Origin: Coprothermobacteraceae bacterium | Lineage (GTDB): Bacteria > Coprothermobacterota > Coprothermobacteria > Coprothermobacterales > Coprothermobacteraceae | Length of the DNA stretch: 64,000 bases | Direction of reading: 5' to 3' | Assembly (NCBI GenBank): GCA_013178255.1 | Contig: JABLWY010000001.1 | Location: 239,501-303,500 of the forward strand | Part shown: positions 6,225 through 18,346 of the stretch, piece by piece | Layout: each line of letters opens with the position of its first letter | Numbering within the stretch: position 1 is the first letter of the stretch | The notes under the pieces: model-generated | Told to the model about the DNA's origin: nothing | Database searches by the model: none | Seen by the model: the letters and a program-made list of their open reading frames with translations, nothing else | Translations under genes and position numbers: made by a program

Positions 6225-8633
6225 CTAGGACTCCCTGTACCACCAAGCGATGTTCCACGTGTGAGCGCCTACGTCGAGGCCGCAGTCGTAGCCCTCGATG
6301 TTCAGCTTCACAGCGTCGTGCTGGTCGTACCACAGCATAGGTATTTCAGGCATGTACTTGGCGAAGTAGTTCTTCGCAAAGGTCTTGTACGCGTTGGACC
6401 TTTCGGTCATGTTGAAGCTGTCCCACTTCTTGATCAGAGCATCGGCGTCTGCGTTGCGGAAGCCGCTGTAGTTCTGGCCAGAATAGCCGTTGGCCTGGGA
6501 CGGAATGTACCAAGAAGCGTACAGTGTGCTGCCACCGGGTTCGAGGATGCTGTTCTGACCCCATGCGAACTCGCCTATTTCGTATGTCCTGTGAGGCAGT
6601 ACGGTGTTGAAGAAGTCGCCCGAGTTCATAGGTGCTGGCGTCAACCCGATACCTATGGTCTTGAACTGCTGCTGGATCAATGTTAGTGTCTGCACACGGT
6701 CAACTCTGGTGGTCGTGTTAGCTGTCAAGGAAAGCTTCTTGCCGCCCTTAGCGTAGATGCCGTCAGAACCCTTCGTAAAGCCGGCTTCTTGGAGCAGAGC
6801 GGCAGCCTTGGCTGGGTCATACACGAACACGTTCTTCAGTGTGGGTTCGTCGAACGCTGTGCCGGGCAGCACGAAGTTGTAGCAAAGAGGCCTCATGCCG
6901 TAGTAAATACGGTTGGTGATGTCCTGCCTGTTGATGCTGTAGGACAAAGCCTGGCGCACTCTGTAGTCGCCCAGTGCCCAGTGCGTGTAAGGCGTACCCG
7001 GTTTGGGGTCTGCCGGCAGGTTGTTGGGGTCGTCAAAGTTTACGGTCCAGTGCTCCCAGTAAACGGATGGTATGTTGTGCAGCTTGTAGGTCTTCAGGAA
7101 AGTGCTGTTGGCAGACAGGGTCTTTGCGCTCTGAGCGTTGATGACGCCCATGATGGACACATCGGGCTGACCCCTGAGGAGCTCTGCCAGACCAGATTCA
7201 ACGCTTCTGAATGCTACTACGACCTTGTCAAAGAGGCCAGGGCCGAGGAAGTAGTTGTTGTCGGGCACGAACTCCATGTAGCCCTTCTGTACCCAGTTGG
7301 TGATCTTGTAAGGTCCTGTGTGCAGCGGCTTCGTGTTGTACGCGCTGTTCACTATGTCTTCCACTTTGGCATCGATGGCTGCTTTTATGGTCTTGGGCAG
7401 CGTGTAGGACACATCCGACAGGTAGGAGTCGGTCTCGTCGTGCTTCAGGACGAACTCGATGGTGTTGGGGAATGTAAGGGTGGTCTTCAGCACGTTGGTC
7501 TCAAACCAGTGCTTCGGATACAGTGGCAGACCGTACTTGATGTAGACGCTGCTGGTGGTGTAGTACACGCTGATGGTGTAGTTGTCCTTCTTTTCGATCT
7601 TCGCGATCCTGTCGTATGGTTCTAGGCCAGGAACGGGCATGTCCTTGGCGAGGTAGAGGAGAGTGCCGAATATGAAGTCGTCCACGGTAATCTCCTTGCC
7701 GTCGCTCCACTTGAGGCCCTTGCGCAGGCTGTAATCCACGCGAGCACGGATTTCTACCTTGGTACCGTCGGACAAGGTCATGGGCTGAGGAGTGCTGTAC
7801 ACTACCAAGTGCCCGTTGTCTGTGGTCGGTACCCAGCGGCCCATCTGCGGCCACCAGTTGCCTCTCCAGTCAGAGCCCTGTTCGGCGTCGGTAATCAGAG
7901 CCAAGACCTGGGTCATAGCGGCCATGGAGTCCAGAGCACCAAACAACGTTGCAGGCTCTTGCTCCTGGATGATGTAAAGCTGGCCGCCTCTCTTCACAGG
8001 ATACTTTACCTTGTAGAACGCATAAGCAGCTTCGCCTCTGTTGGCAGCGGCATCAGGAGCAATCAAGCGACCGGGCATCCTCCAAGGCAGCACCTGGTAC
8101 TTGGGCATAATGGCTGCCGTGAGCCAACCCTTTGCCCAGTGGTTGGTGTACTTCGCTTCGTCGCTGGACAGGTAAATTGGGTTCTTGGCGTAGTTGTCAA
8201 TTACAGACTGAGATACGCCTAGCAGCCTTAGCGACACTACAGCTAGCTCTGCACGGGAGATGGCGTTGTTCGGCTTAAAGGTACCATCTGGATAACCCGT
8301 TACCAAACCTGCCTTAGCGGCGGCGTTAACGTAGCCGTAGTACCACGTGCCAGGAGCTACGTCCTTGAAGTACTGCTTGGACGTGTCCTGAGCGAGGCCC
8401 TTGATCCTGACGAGCAGCGTGGCAATTTCTGCACGGGTCAAGGACTTCTCAGGTGCGTACTGGGTTGCTGTTACGCCCTTGATGATCCCTGCGTCAGCCA
8501 GCTTGATGATGTACTTGTAGTACGGGTGAGTGGCAGGAACGTCGGAGAAGCTAGCTGCGTTGACAGGAGAAAATCCAACAAATGACGAAGCCACCAGTAC
8601 GAATACTAGCAGCCCCACTGCGATTCTCTTCAC
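6225..8633 (-). CDS. SLH-domain oligopeptide-binding protein (S-layer anchored OppA-type)
   Basis: This 802-residue fusion carries a Sec signal peptide (about 1-27, ending '...VNAAS'), two clear S-layer homology domains ('FSDVPATHPYYKYI...GVTATQYAPEKSLTRAEIA' and 'FKDVAPGTWYYGYVN...GYPDGTFKPNNAISRAELA'), a degenerate third SLH ('THWAKGW...APDAAANRGEAAYA'), then a complete family 5 solute-binding domain from about residue 215 ('YSLRKGLKWSDGKEITVDDF', later 'VRQALSYSINRQDI'). The SLH region should tie it to cell-wall polymers and display the peptide-binding domain at the surface, where it can feed an ABC importer not seen here. GTG at 8633 has an AGGAGGTG with 6-bp spacing; an upstream in-frame start would only add 11 unlikely residues. 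It is monocistronic, between a TATAAT box and a strong terminator. High expression is likely. Confidence 0.93.
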   Translation of the reverse strand: MKRIAVGLLVFVLVASSFVGFSPVNAASFSDVPATHPYYKYIIKLADAGIIKGVTATQYAPEKSLTRAEIATLLVRIKGLAQDTSKQYFKDVAPGTWYYGYVNAAAKAGLVTGYPDGTFKPNNAISRAELAVVSLRLLGVSQSVIDNYAKNPIYLSSDEAKYTNHWAKGWLTAAIMPKYQVLPWRMPGRLIAPDAAANRGEAAYAFYKVKYPVKRGGQLYIIQEQEPATLFGALDSMAAMTQVLALITDAEQGSDWRGNWWPQMGRWVPTTDNGHLVVYSTPQPMTLSDGTKVEIRARVDYSLRKGLKWSDGKEITVDDFIFGTLLYLAKDMPVPGLEPYDRIAKIEKKDNYTISVYYTTSSVYIKYGLPLYPKHWFETNVLKTTLTFPNTIEFVLKHDETDSYLSDVSYTLPKTIKAAIDAKVEDIVNSAYNTKPLHTGPYKITNWVQKGYMEFVPDNNYFLGPGLFDKVVVAFRSVESGLAELLRGQPDVSIMGVINAQSAKTLSANSTFLKTYKLHNIPSVYWEHWTVNFDDPNNLPADPKPGTPYTHWALGDYRVRQALSYSINRQDITNRIYYGMRPLCYNFVLPGTAFDEPTLKNVFVYDPAKAAALLQEAGFTKGSDGIYAKGGKKLSLTANTTTRVDRVQTLTLIQQQFKTIGIGLTPAPMNSGDFFNTVLPHRTYEIGEFAWGQNSILEPGGSTLYASWYIPSQANGYSGQNYSGFRNADADALIKKWDSFNMTERSNAYKTFAKNYFAKYMPEIPMLWYDQHDAVKLNIEGYDCGLDVGAHTWNIAWWYRES

Positions 8634-8668
8634 ACCCCACACCTCCTTGGGTAGAAAACTTATCAATG

Positions 8669-8674
8669 ATTATA
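8669..8674 (-). promoter_or_regulatory. -10 box of the SLH/OppA gene
   Basis: TATAAT on the minus strand lies 35 bp before the GTG start and gives a leader of about 29 nt carrying AAGGAGGTG. No good -35 element is visible at 16-18 bp. This gene uses a normal leader, unlike the leaderless genes elsewhere in the window. Confidence 0.55.
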
Positions 8675-8729
8675 GCACTACGCCGCGGAGATATGTAATA
8701 GGGGGCAGGTGTATACGCGGAAAGTACTA

Positions 8730-12733
<4,004 letters not shown>

Positions 12734-12738
12734 CTATT

Positions 12739-13218
12739 CTATGACAGCTTTCGTCCATGGAGCATTAGAGTATATCCGTCCTTGGACTCCAAAGCCACCT
12801 TCACAATTTCCCAAGGTTTGACCCCTAAGGATTCTATTGCCTGCTTGAGGCTCTGCTTTTCCAAATCTACTTTCAAGATGCCTGCTGGTGTATCGAACAC
12901 GCTTAAGTAGTTTTTCCACTTTTTGTTTTCGATAGCCACTGGTGCTTCATCGGTTGTGAAAAAGTGGGCCAAAGCCCCTAGGTCAACGGACATCGGGCTG
13001 GCCAACGAAACGTAAAAGGGTTCGCCAAAAGAGGCAACGCCAAGAGGGAGTGCTTGTGGTGCTTGAAGTGCTACTCGGTGCCTGAACCCTTCACTGAAGG
13101 TGAGGGGCGAGCCGCTTCTGATAAGACCGTACGCGATGTGCCGCACGTAATCGCGGTAGGAGAGCCAAGCTGCCGTGCCTGTCTTCCTAAAGAAAATGGT
13201 TACGCCATAGTCGGCCAT
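12739..13218 (-). CDS. DUF2344 / TIGR03936 family protein
   Basis: This protein of about 159 residues opens 'MADYGVTIFFRKTGTAAWLSYRD' and contains the family blocks 'RSGSPLTFSEGFRHRVAL' and 'PLGVASFGEPFYVSL'. In many Firmicutes and Thermotogae this domain is encoded directly after, or fused to, the TIGR03960-type radical SAM protein. Here the two are separate but overlap by 19 bp, with the ATG at 13218 inside the last codons of the radical SAM gene. The exact function is unknown, although the tight pairing implies that it works with the radical SAM enzyme. Confidence 0.85.
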   Translation of the reverse strand: MADYGVTIFFRKTGTAAWLSYRDYVRHIAYGLIRSGSPLTFSEGFRHRVALQAPQALPLGVASFGEPFYVSLASPMSVDLGALAHFFTTDEAPVAIENKKWKNYLSVFDTPAGILKVDLEKQSLKQAIESLGVKPWEIVKVALESKDGYTLMLHGRKLS

Positions 13219-14933
13219 AGTTCGCCCCCGCACACTTGACAACCTAGACAACCATATCTGCAATCCATCGTGCCTTGTCCGAGCTTGCTTCTCTCCAATT
13301 CCGCTTGCAAATAGGCCTTTGAGGCTCCCACCTTTATGTGGTCCCAAGGCAATGGTTGGTCAGGGTCTCTTGCTGAAAGGTACGCATTAGGCTCGAGTTC
13401 CGCTTCCACAAAGGCTTGTTGCCATGCCTCTGAGTTTGTACTAACTTCCGCCGCGTCAAAGACAGCGCCTTTTTGCCAGGCCTTGAGAACGGCATCGCTT
13501 ACCCTGACGTCACTGCGAGAAAGCAAGCCTTCTAAGAAGGAAAACCATGGATTGCGGAACGAGGCTTCTATCTGCCTCTTCAATTGGCGGTATACAAGCT
13601 CATAGGCCTTTCGAGCTTCTTCTATGCTTATCTGCCTAGCCCATTGAAAGGGCGTGTAGGGCTTGGGCACAAAGGAAGCAATGGTGGCATGCACTCTGGC
13701 CCTACGGTTTTGCTTAAAAGCACGGTCGTCTGCTTCGTTAAGGAGGTGGGCGATTTGGAGCATGTCGTCCTCAGTCTCACCAGGCAAGCCGACCATGAAG
13801 TAGAACTTGAATTTCGTCCAACCGGCTGCCGCTAATTCCTCCACTGCAGCGAGAATCTGTTCATTGGAGAACGGTTTATTCAAGGTCTTCCTGAGCCTAT
13901 CTGAGCCCGTTTCTGGTGCTAGGGTCAGGGTCAAACGGTGGGTAGGATCAACTTCATGGAGAAGTCCTATGTCCAAGGAATCAAGCCTCAAAGATGGTAG
14001 GCTGAGGTTCAGGTCTTGCCCCTTCAGGAGCTCCACCACTTCGTGCAACTGCGAGTAGTCGAAGGTAGACAGGGAGAGCAGACCCACCTCATAGAAACCC
14101 GTGCTCCGCTTTATGTTCATAATCACATCAGCAGCTTTGGCCGCGCCGGTCTCCCTTACAGGCCTGTAGAAGTAACCGGCGTGACAAAACCTGCACCCTC
14201 TTGTGCAGCCTCTTGCGAGTTCCACTACTGCCCTTTCTTGCACCGCTTCGACGTTGGGCACTATGAGTTTGGTGGGATAAAACATGTGCCTTGACAGGAC
14301 GTGGTGTTCCTGCACTTCGTTGCGAAGCGCTGGTACGTAGATTCCTTCAACTCTTGTTAAGTCCTCTAAGGTTTGCATCCGATTTGCCCGCAGACGACGG
14401 GCTTCTGCCAGCATGCGCGTTATCTCAATGAGTTTGTCGTCAGCTTCGCCTATGAACACAGCGTCAAAAAACGGTTCCATATAACTGGGGTTGCTTATGG
14501 CAGGGCCGCCCGCTATGACGTATGGGTCGGAAGGGGCTCTTTGGTCGGCGCGGAGTGGTATGCCACCCAGGTAGAGTGTTTCCAGGATATTGGTGGCGGC
14601 CAACTCAGTAAGGCAATGAACAGCGATGACATCAAAATGATGTAGGGGTTTCTTGCTTTCCAGGCTCCATAGATGAAGATTCTTAGATCTGAGCAATGCC
14701 CCCATGTCGGGAGCGGGAGTGAACACTCTCTCTGCCAGAATGTCAGGCTCTCCGTTAAGCAAGAAGTAGAACAGTTGCAAACCGTGGTAAGACATGCCGA
14801 CTTCATATAAGTCTGGATACAAAAGTGCTACCTTGAAGTCGGTGCTTTCCCAGTCTTTTGAGATGCTGTTATACTCGCCGCCCAAGTACCTTGAGGGCTT
14901 TTCCACACTGTAGAGTTCATCGTTTGTCAGCAT
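13200..14933 (-). CDS. B12-binding-type radical SAM protein (TIGR03960-like)
   Basis: This 577-residue protein has an N-terminal B12-binding-like region ('VALLYPDLYEVGMSYHGLQLFY', 'VIAGGPAISNPSYMEPFFDAVFIGEAD'), then the radical SAM core with cluster motif 'CTRGCRFC' (CxxxCxxC), and a cysteine-rich C-terminus ('DCRYGCLGCQVCGG') that could bind another metal centre. The natural start is the ATG at 14933 ('MLTNDELYSVEKPSRYLGG'); the longer open frame upstream runs through the promoter. A TATACT box lies 8 bp upstream and there is no Shine-Dalgarno, so the leader is 0-2 nt. It is the first gene of the operon with DUF2344, ligA and the propeller protein. The substrate is unknown. Confidence 0.88.
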   Translation of the reverse strand: MLTNDELYSVEKPSRYLGGEYNSISKDWESTDFKVALLYPDLYEVGMSYHGLQLFYFLLNGEPDILAERVFTPAPDMGALLRSKNLHLWSLESKKPLHHFDVIAVHCLTELAATNILETLYLGGIPLRADQRAPSDPYVIAGGPAISNPSYMEPFFDAVFIGEADDKLIEITRMLAEARRLRANRMQTLEDLTRVEGIYVPALRNEVQEHHVLSRHMFYPTKLIVPNVEAVQERAVVELARGCTRGCRFCHAGYFYRPVRETGAAKAADVIMNIKRSTGFYEVGLLSLSTFDYSQLHEVVELLKGQDLNLSLPSLRLDSLDIGLLHEVDPTHRLTLTLAPETGSDRLRKTLNKPFSNEQILAAVEELAAAGWTKFKFYFMVGLPGETEDDMLQIAHLLNEADDRAFKQNRRARVHATIASFVPKPYTPFQWARQISIEEARKAYELVYRQLKRQIEASFRNPWFSFLEGLLSRSDVRVSDAVLKAWQKGAVFDAAEVSTNSEAWQQAFVEAELEPNAYLSARDPDQPLPWDHIKVGASKAYLQAELERSKLGQGTMDCRYGCLGCQVCGGELWPTMA

Positions 14934-14941
14934 GATTGTAG

Positions 14942-14947
14942 AGTATA
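14942..14947 (-). promoter_or_regulatory. -10 box for the radical SAM operon (near-leaderless)
   Basis: TATACT on the minus strand is separated from the ATG at 14933 by 8 bp, and no ribosome-binding site lies between. It is divergent from the AOR promoter about 50 bp away. Confidence 0.5.
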
Positions 14948-14998
14948 GCATTACGCTCTCCACGACGTCGATGTATGCAACATATTGGGTTAACGCTG

Positions 14999-15004
14999 TA
15001 TAAT
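14999..15004 (+). promoter_or_regulatory. -10 box for the AOR operon
   Basis: TATAAT lies 124 bp upstream of the AOR start codon. Transcription should begin near 15011, directly before the folded leader. A weak ATGCAA lies 18 bp upstream as a possible -35. Confidence 0.55.
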
Positions 15005-15013
15005 CTATTAAAA

Positions 15014-15107
15014 CGCCCCGAGCTGACTGTCCTAAGGCGGGGGCTAAGGACAGTGGCCATTGGGCAAAGTTGGAAACGGCTTTGCCTGCCACCTTCGCAA
15101 AGGGGCG
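15014..15107 (+). ncRNA. Structured 5' leader of AOR gene, three-way-junction fold (riboswitch candidate)
   Basis: Three nested pairings can be read directly. P1 pairs CGCCCC (15014-15019) with GGGGCG (15102-15107). P2 pairs ACTGTCCT (15026-15033) with AGGACAGT (15047-15054) around a G-rich 13-nt loop. P3 pairs GGCAAAG (15063-15069) with CTTTGCC (15080-15086), capped by a G-C pair and a GAAA tetraloop, with GGC/GCC (15055-57/15088-90) below it. This closed three-way junction starts within a few bases of the predicted transcription start and ends 12 bp before GGAGG. Because the gene is a tungstopterin enzyme, a Moco/Tuco-type riboswitch is the obvious idea, but I could not match that consensus by eye. 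The fold is likely; the ligand is speculation. Confidence 0.5.
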
Positions 15108-15128
15108 GTGTAGCGGAGGTGAGGATGG

Positions 15129-16928
15129 ATGTCTTACGCAGGTAAGATTCTCAGGGTTAACCTGAGCACGGGGGAGATTAAGACTGAGCAGTTGGACATG
15201 GATTTGGCCAAGAAATTCATCGGCGGAAGAGGCCTAGCTAGCAAGATACTCATGGATGAAGTGGATCCTAAAGTCGACCCGCTGTCTCCAGAAAACAAGA
15301 TCATCTACGCCACGGGTCCACTTTCGGGCACTAACGCACCCACTGGCGGCCGTTACATGGTGGTAACGAAGGGCCCGCTTACGGGGACCATAGCTTCCAG
15401 CAACTCTGGCGGTTACTTTGGCGCCGAACTCAAGTTTGCTGGCTGGGACATGGTCATAGTTGAGGGCAAGGCCGAGAAGCCGGTGTATTTGTCTATCCAT
15501 GACGACAAGGTAGAAATCAAAGACGCGTCGCACTTGTGGGGCAAGACGGTGTTCGAAGTTACCGACGTGCTGGCTGACGAATTTGGTGACGGTAAAGCAA
15601 GGGTGGCGTGCATTGGCCAAGCTGGAGAGAATCTGGTCAAGTTTGCAGCTATTATGAACGACAAACACCGCGCTGCAGGTCGAACAGGCGTTGGCGCTGT
15701 GATGGGCAGCAAGAACCTCAAAGCCATAGTGGTTAGGGGCAGTGGCAAGCCAACCCCAGCAAATCCGGAATTCACGCAGGTTGTTCGCCAGAAAGTGGAG
15801 ATCATCCGCCAGAATGGTGTTACGGGTCAAGGTCTGCCAGCCTTGGGGACCAAGGTGCTCGACAACATAATTAACCAGCACGGGGCTTATCCGACGCGCA
15901 ACTTCCAGCAAACGATGTTCGAATGGACGCACGAAATCTCAGGAGAGGCCTTAGTGGAGAAGAAGTACTTAACCAAGAACCGTCCATGTTTTGCGTGCCC
16001 CATCGCGTGCGGACGAGTTATCGCTTTGCCCAACGGCATAGAGTCTGAGGGACCAGAGTACGAAGCGGGATGGGCTTATGGCGCCAACTGTGGAGTTAAC
16101 GACCTCATCGCAATCTGCGAGGCTAACGACTTGTGCAACAAGTACGGCATTGACCCCATATCTGCGGGTGCGACCATTGCATGCGCTATGGAACTCTACG
16201 AAAAGGGTTATCTGCCCAAGGAAGACCTGGAAAAGGGACCAGAGCTCAGGTTCGGCAGCTCGGAAGCTATTGTGTATTACACCAAAGCCATTGCTCTTAG
16301 AGAAGGGCTCGGTGCGAAGCTAGCCGAAGGCAGCAAGCGTTTCGCTGAAATGTACGGGCACCCCGAGTTTGCTATGCACGTCAAGGGTCAAGAGCTGCCG
16401 GCGTACGACCCAAGAGGTGTTCAGGGACACGGGTTGCAGTACGCCACGAGCAACCGCGGCGGCTGCCACGTGAGAGGTTACATGATTTCACCTGAGGTAC
16501 TTGGTGTTCCGCAGAAGCTAGACCCGCAACAACTAGAGGGCAAGCCAGAATGGGTTAAGCTCTTCCAGGATCTTACAGCTGTCATTGACTCGGCGGGTCT
16601 GTGCCTGTTCACGTCCTTTGCCCTTAACCTGGACGACTACAGGGACTTGATCAACGCTGATACGGGCTTCGGATACACCAGCGAGGAGTTGCTAAAAGCG
16701 GGCGAGCGGATTTGGAACCTGGAGCGTTTGTTCAACCTGAAGGCTGGTTTCACGAAGGCGGACGATACGCTACCAAAGAGGCTGCTGGAAGAACCAGTGC
16801 CTGAGGGCCCGCAGAAAGGAGCGGTTCATCAGCTTCATGCCTTGTTGCCTCTGTACTACAAGGTGCGCGGATGGAATGAAGACGGCGTACCAACGCAGGA
16901 AAAGCTGGTCGAACTTGGATTAGCATGA
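15129..16928 (+). CDS. aor: Aldehyde:ferredoxin oxidoreductase (tungsten pterin enzyme)
   Basis: The 599-residue AOR-family enzyme oxidises aldehydes to acids with ferredoxin as acceptor, using a tungsten bis-pyranopterin and a [4Fe-4S] cluster. The N-terminal domain opens '[15 protein letters not shown]' with '[13 protein letters not shown]'; '[24 protein letters not shown]' is typical of pterin contacts. The cluster ligands appear as 'CFACPIAC' (CxxCxxxC) near residue 288, with the fourth Cys in 'DSAGLC' near 495, which is also the second pterin motif. Such enzymes handle aldehydes from amino-acid-derived 2-keto acids in peptide fermenters. The start is fixed by GCGGAGGTGAG 8-15 bp upstream. 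It is the first gene of an operon with a MoaD-like gene (4-bp overlap) and a tungsten-type maturase. The leader is structured. Confidence 0.95.
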   Translation: MSYAGKILRVNLSTGEIKTEQLDMDLAKKFIGGRGLASKILMDEVDPKVDPLSPENKIIYATGPLSGTNAPTGGRYMVVTKGPLTGTIASSNSGGYFGAELKFAGWDMVIVEGKAEKPVYLSIHDDKVEIKDASHLWGKTVFEVTDVLADEFGDGKARVACIGQAGENLVKFAAIMNDKHRAAGRTGVGAVMGSKNLKAIVVRGSGKPTPANPEFTQVVRQKVEIIRQNGVTGQGLPALGTKVLDNIINQHGAYPTRNFQQTMFEWTHEISGEALVEKKYLTKNRPCFACPIACGRVIALPNGIESEGPEYEAGWAYGANCGVNDLIAICEANDLCNKYGIDPISAGATIACAMELYEKGYLPKEDLEKGPELRFGSSEAIVYYTKAIALREGLGAKLAEGSKRFAEMYGHPEFAMHVKGQELPAYDPRGVQGHGLQYATSNRGGCHVRGYMISPEVLGVPQKLDPQQLEGKPEWVKLFQDLTAVIDSAGLCLFTSFALNLDDYRDLINADTGFGYTSEELLKAGERIWNLERLFNLKAGFTKADDTLPKRLLEEPVPEGPQKGAVHQLHALLPLYYKVRGWNEDGVPTQEKLVELGLA

Positions 16929-17202
16929 CCGTCGAGGTAGAGTTTTTTGCAACATTAAGGCTAAAGCTGCCCAAAGCTACATACAGGTTGGAAATGCCCG
17001 ACGGTTCTACCGTGGGCGACCTTATGGGCGCTTTGGTGCAAGTGGTAGGCGAGGATTTTAGAAGCGAATTGTTCCGGGGGATGAGATTCTCCCCGGAACA
17101 ATTATCCTTGTGAACGGCAAGAATGTAATACACTTGCAGGGCCTGCAGACAGCTTTGGAGCCTGGCAAAGTGGTCATATTTCCGCCTGCTGGTGGCGGAT
17201 AG
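16925..17202 (+). pseudogene. MoaD/ThiS-like sulfur carrier protein, frameshifted at a G5 run
   Basis: The open frame from ATG 16925 (overlapping the AOR stop) encodes a MoaD-like N-terminus but stops at 17113 after 62 residues. The missing C-terminus continues in the -1 frame: 'DEILPGTIILVNGKNV', then 'LEPGKVVIFPPAGGG' and a TAG at 17200-17202. Joining the frames at GGGGG (17076-17080), equivalent to one missing G or a -1 slip on the codon GGG, gives a normal protein of about 92 residues with the C-terminal Gly-Gly needed for thiocarboxylate transfer to molybdopterin. The upstream protein alone would be non-functional. The cause could be a sequencing error in a homopolymer, a recent mutation, or ribosomal slippage. 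The position beside AOR implies a role in tungstopterin sulfuration. Confidence 0.85.
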
Positions 17203-17254
17203 GCCCCCGGCAAGTCATGAGAATCACTTAGAATGGCCTTTGGGAGGTGCTCTT

Positions 17255-18328
17255 GTGTTAGCCGAGTTCCGCTTGGGCAATGCCGACGTGCGTATTGAAC
17301 CTGAACCTCTGGAAAAGGTTTACGTTGAACTTTCCACGGCGTGCAACTTGGATTGTGCCATGTGTTTTCGGCAAACCTACGAAACAGACATTCATGCGCT
17401 CATGCCTAAACACGTTTTCGATGCGGTTTTTTCGCAGATTGACGATATTGCAACTATAAAGGACATAGTAATTGGCGGTATCGGAGAACCGTTGATGAGC
17501 CCGTTTTGGCGTGAAGCCGTGAGGCTAGTGAAAAGGTCAGGGAAACGGGTGGTGATCACTACAAATGGTTTGCTGGTAGACCGAAAAACCGCAGAATCCT
17601 TGGTAGATGAAGGGGTAGACGAAGTGGTCATATCAGTGGAAGCAGGCTCGCTGGGCCACAACAATGTGGAGAATACGCTCGCTGTGGGGGAAATGATCCA
17701 AGAGATAAAGAAAGATAGGGGATCAGTAGTACCTGGTGTGGCCGCAGAGGTGGTACTGACCAAAAGCAGCTTAGCTGACGACATGAAGATAGTCAAGGAA
17801 CTGCCACGTCACGGAATCAAATACGTGCTACTAAACAACCTGATGCCCACCAACGCTGAATACGAAAAGGAAGTTCTCTATGTTAAGGGCCACGAGTCCC
17901 AGTTGAAGGCGGAGATATATCACGAATTGTACGGAAAGATTGTGGCCGAGTATCCAGAGTTCTACGTAAGGACAGAGAGATATTGCAGATTTGTGGAACG
18001 CCGGGCCGCAGTCGTGAGCAACGAGGGGACTGTAGTGCCCTGTTATAGGTTCTTGCATACAGGGCAGGAAAGGGTATTCGGGCGACAGCGTAAGGTGTAC
18101 TTCCACGGCTTTGGGAACGTGTTGGAAAAACACTTGGCTGACATTTGGGCTAGCCCTGACTACACCATATATAGGTTCAAGGTGCGCTACGGATTGTATC
18201 CTTCGTGCGTGGATTGCGTTTTCAGGGACGGCTGCGGCTTCTTAGATGACACCATGGCTGATTGTTGGGGGAACATGCCCAGCTGTGCTGACTGTTTGTG
18301 GTACCGCCAAATAATCCTGTGCCCTTGA
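17255..18328 (+). CDS. Radical SAM/SPASM-type maturase of tungsten-cofactor oxidoreductase (TIGR04317-like)
   Basis: This protein of about 357 residues has the radical SAM motif 'CNLDCAMC' near residue 30, the 'GGIGEPLMSP' SAM-binding stretch and a C-terminal cysteine-rich SPASM-like region ('CYRFLHTG', 'CVDCVFRDGCGF', 'CWGNMPSCADCLW'). A radical SAM protein of this form is a known neighbour of AOR-type tungstoenzymes and is named tungsten cofactor oxidoreductase radical SAM maturase; its chemistry is not established. I chose GTG 17255, which has GGGAGGTG 6-9 bp upstream; the frame extends to 17192 but those codons overlap the end of the MoaD-like gene. It is the third gene of the AOR operon. 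Confidence 0.85.
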   Translation: MLAEFRLGNADVRIEPEPLEKVYVELSTACNLDCAMCFRQTYETDIHALMPKHVFDAVFSQIDDIATIKDIVIGGIGEPLMSPFWREAVRLVKRSGKRVVITTNGLLVDRKTAESLVDEGVDEVVISVEAGSLGHNNVENTLAVGEMIQEIKKDRGSVVPGVAAEVVLTKSSLADDMKIVKELPRHGIKYVLLNNLMPTNAEYEKEVLYVKGHESQLKAEIYHELYGKIVAEYPEFYVRTERYCRFVERRAAVVSNEGTVVPCYRFLHTGQERVFGRQRKVYFHGFGNVLEKHLADIWASPDYTIYRFKVRYGLYPSCVDCVFRDGCGFLDDTMADCWGNMPSCADCLWYRQIILCP

Positions 18329-18346
18329 TAGAAGGGAGGTCTTGTT

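Noticed and set aside
6789-7625. 278-codon open frame on the plus strand opposite the SLH/OppA gene
   Set aside because: Shadow of codon bias in the strongly supported minus-strand gene; composition is Val/His-rich low-similarity sequence.
15014-15107. TPP, purine or THF riboswitch as identity of the AOR leader
   Set aside because: Stem lengths and loop sequences do not match the conserved cores of those classes; only a Moco/Tuco-type or novel RNA remains as an open idea.
15234-15932. 232-codon open frame on the minus strand inside AOR
   Set aside because: Complement of a clear AOR coding region; no ribosome-binding site and no recognisable protein features.
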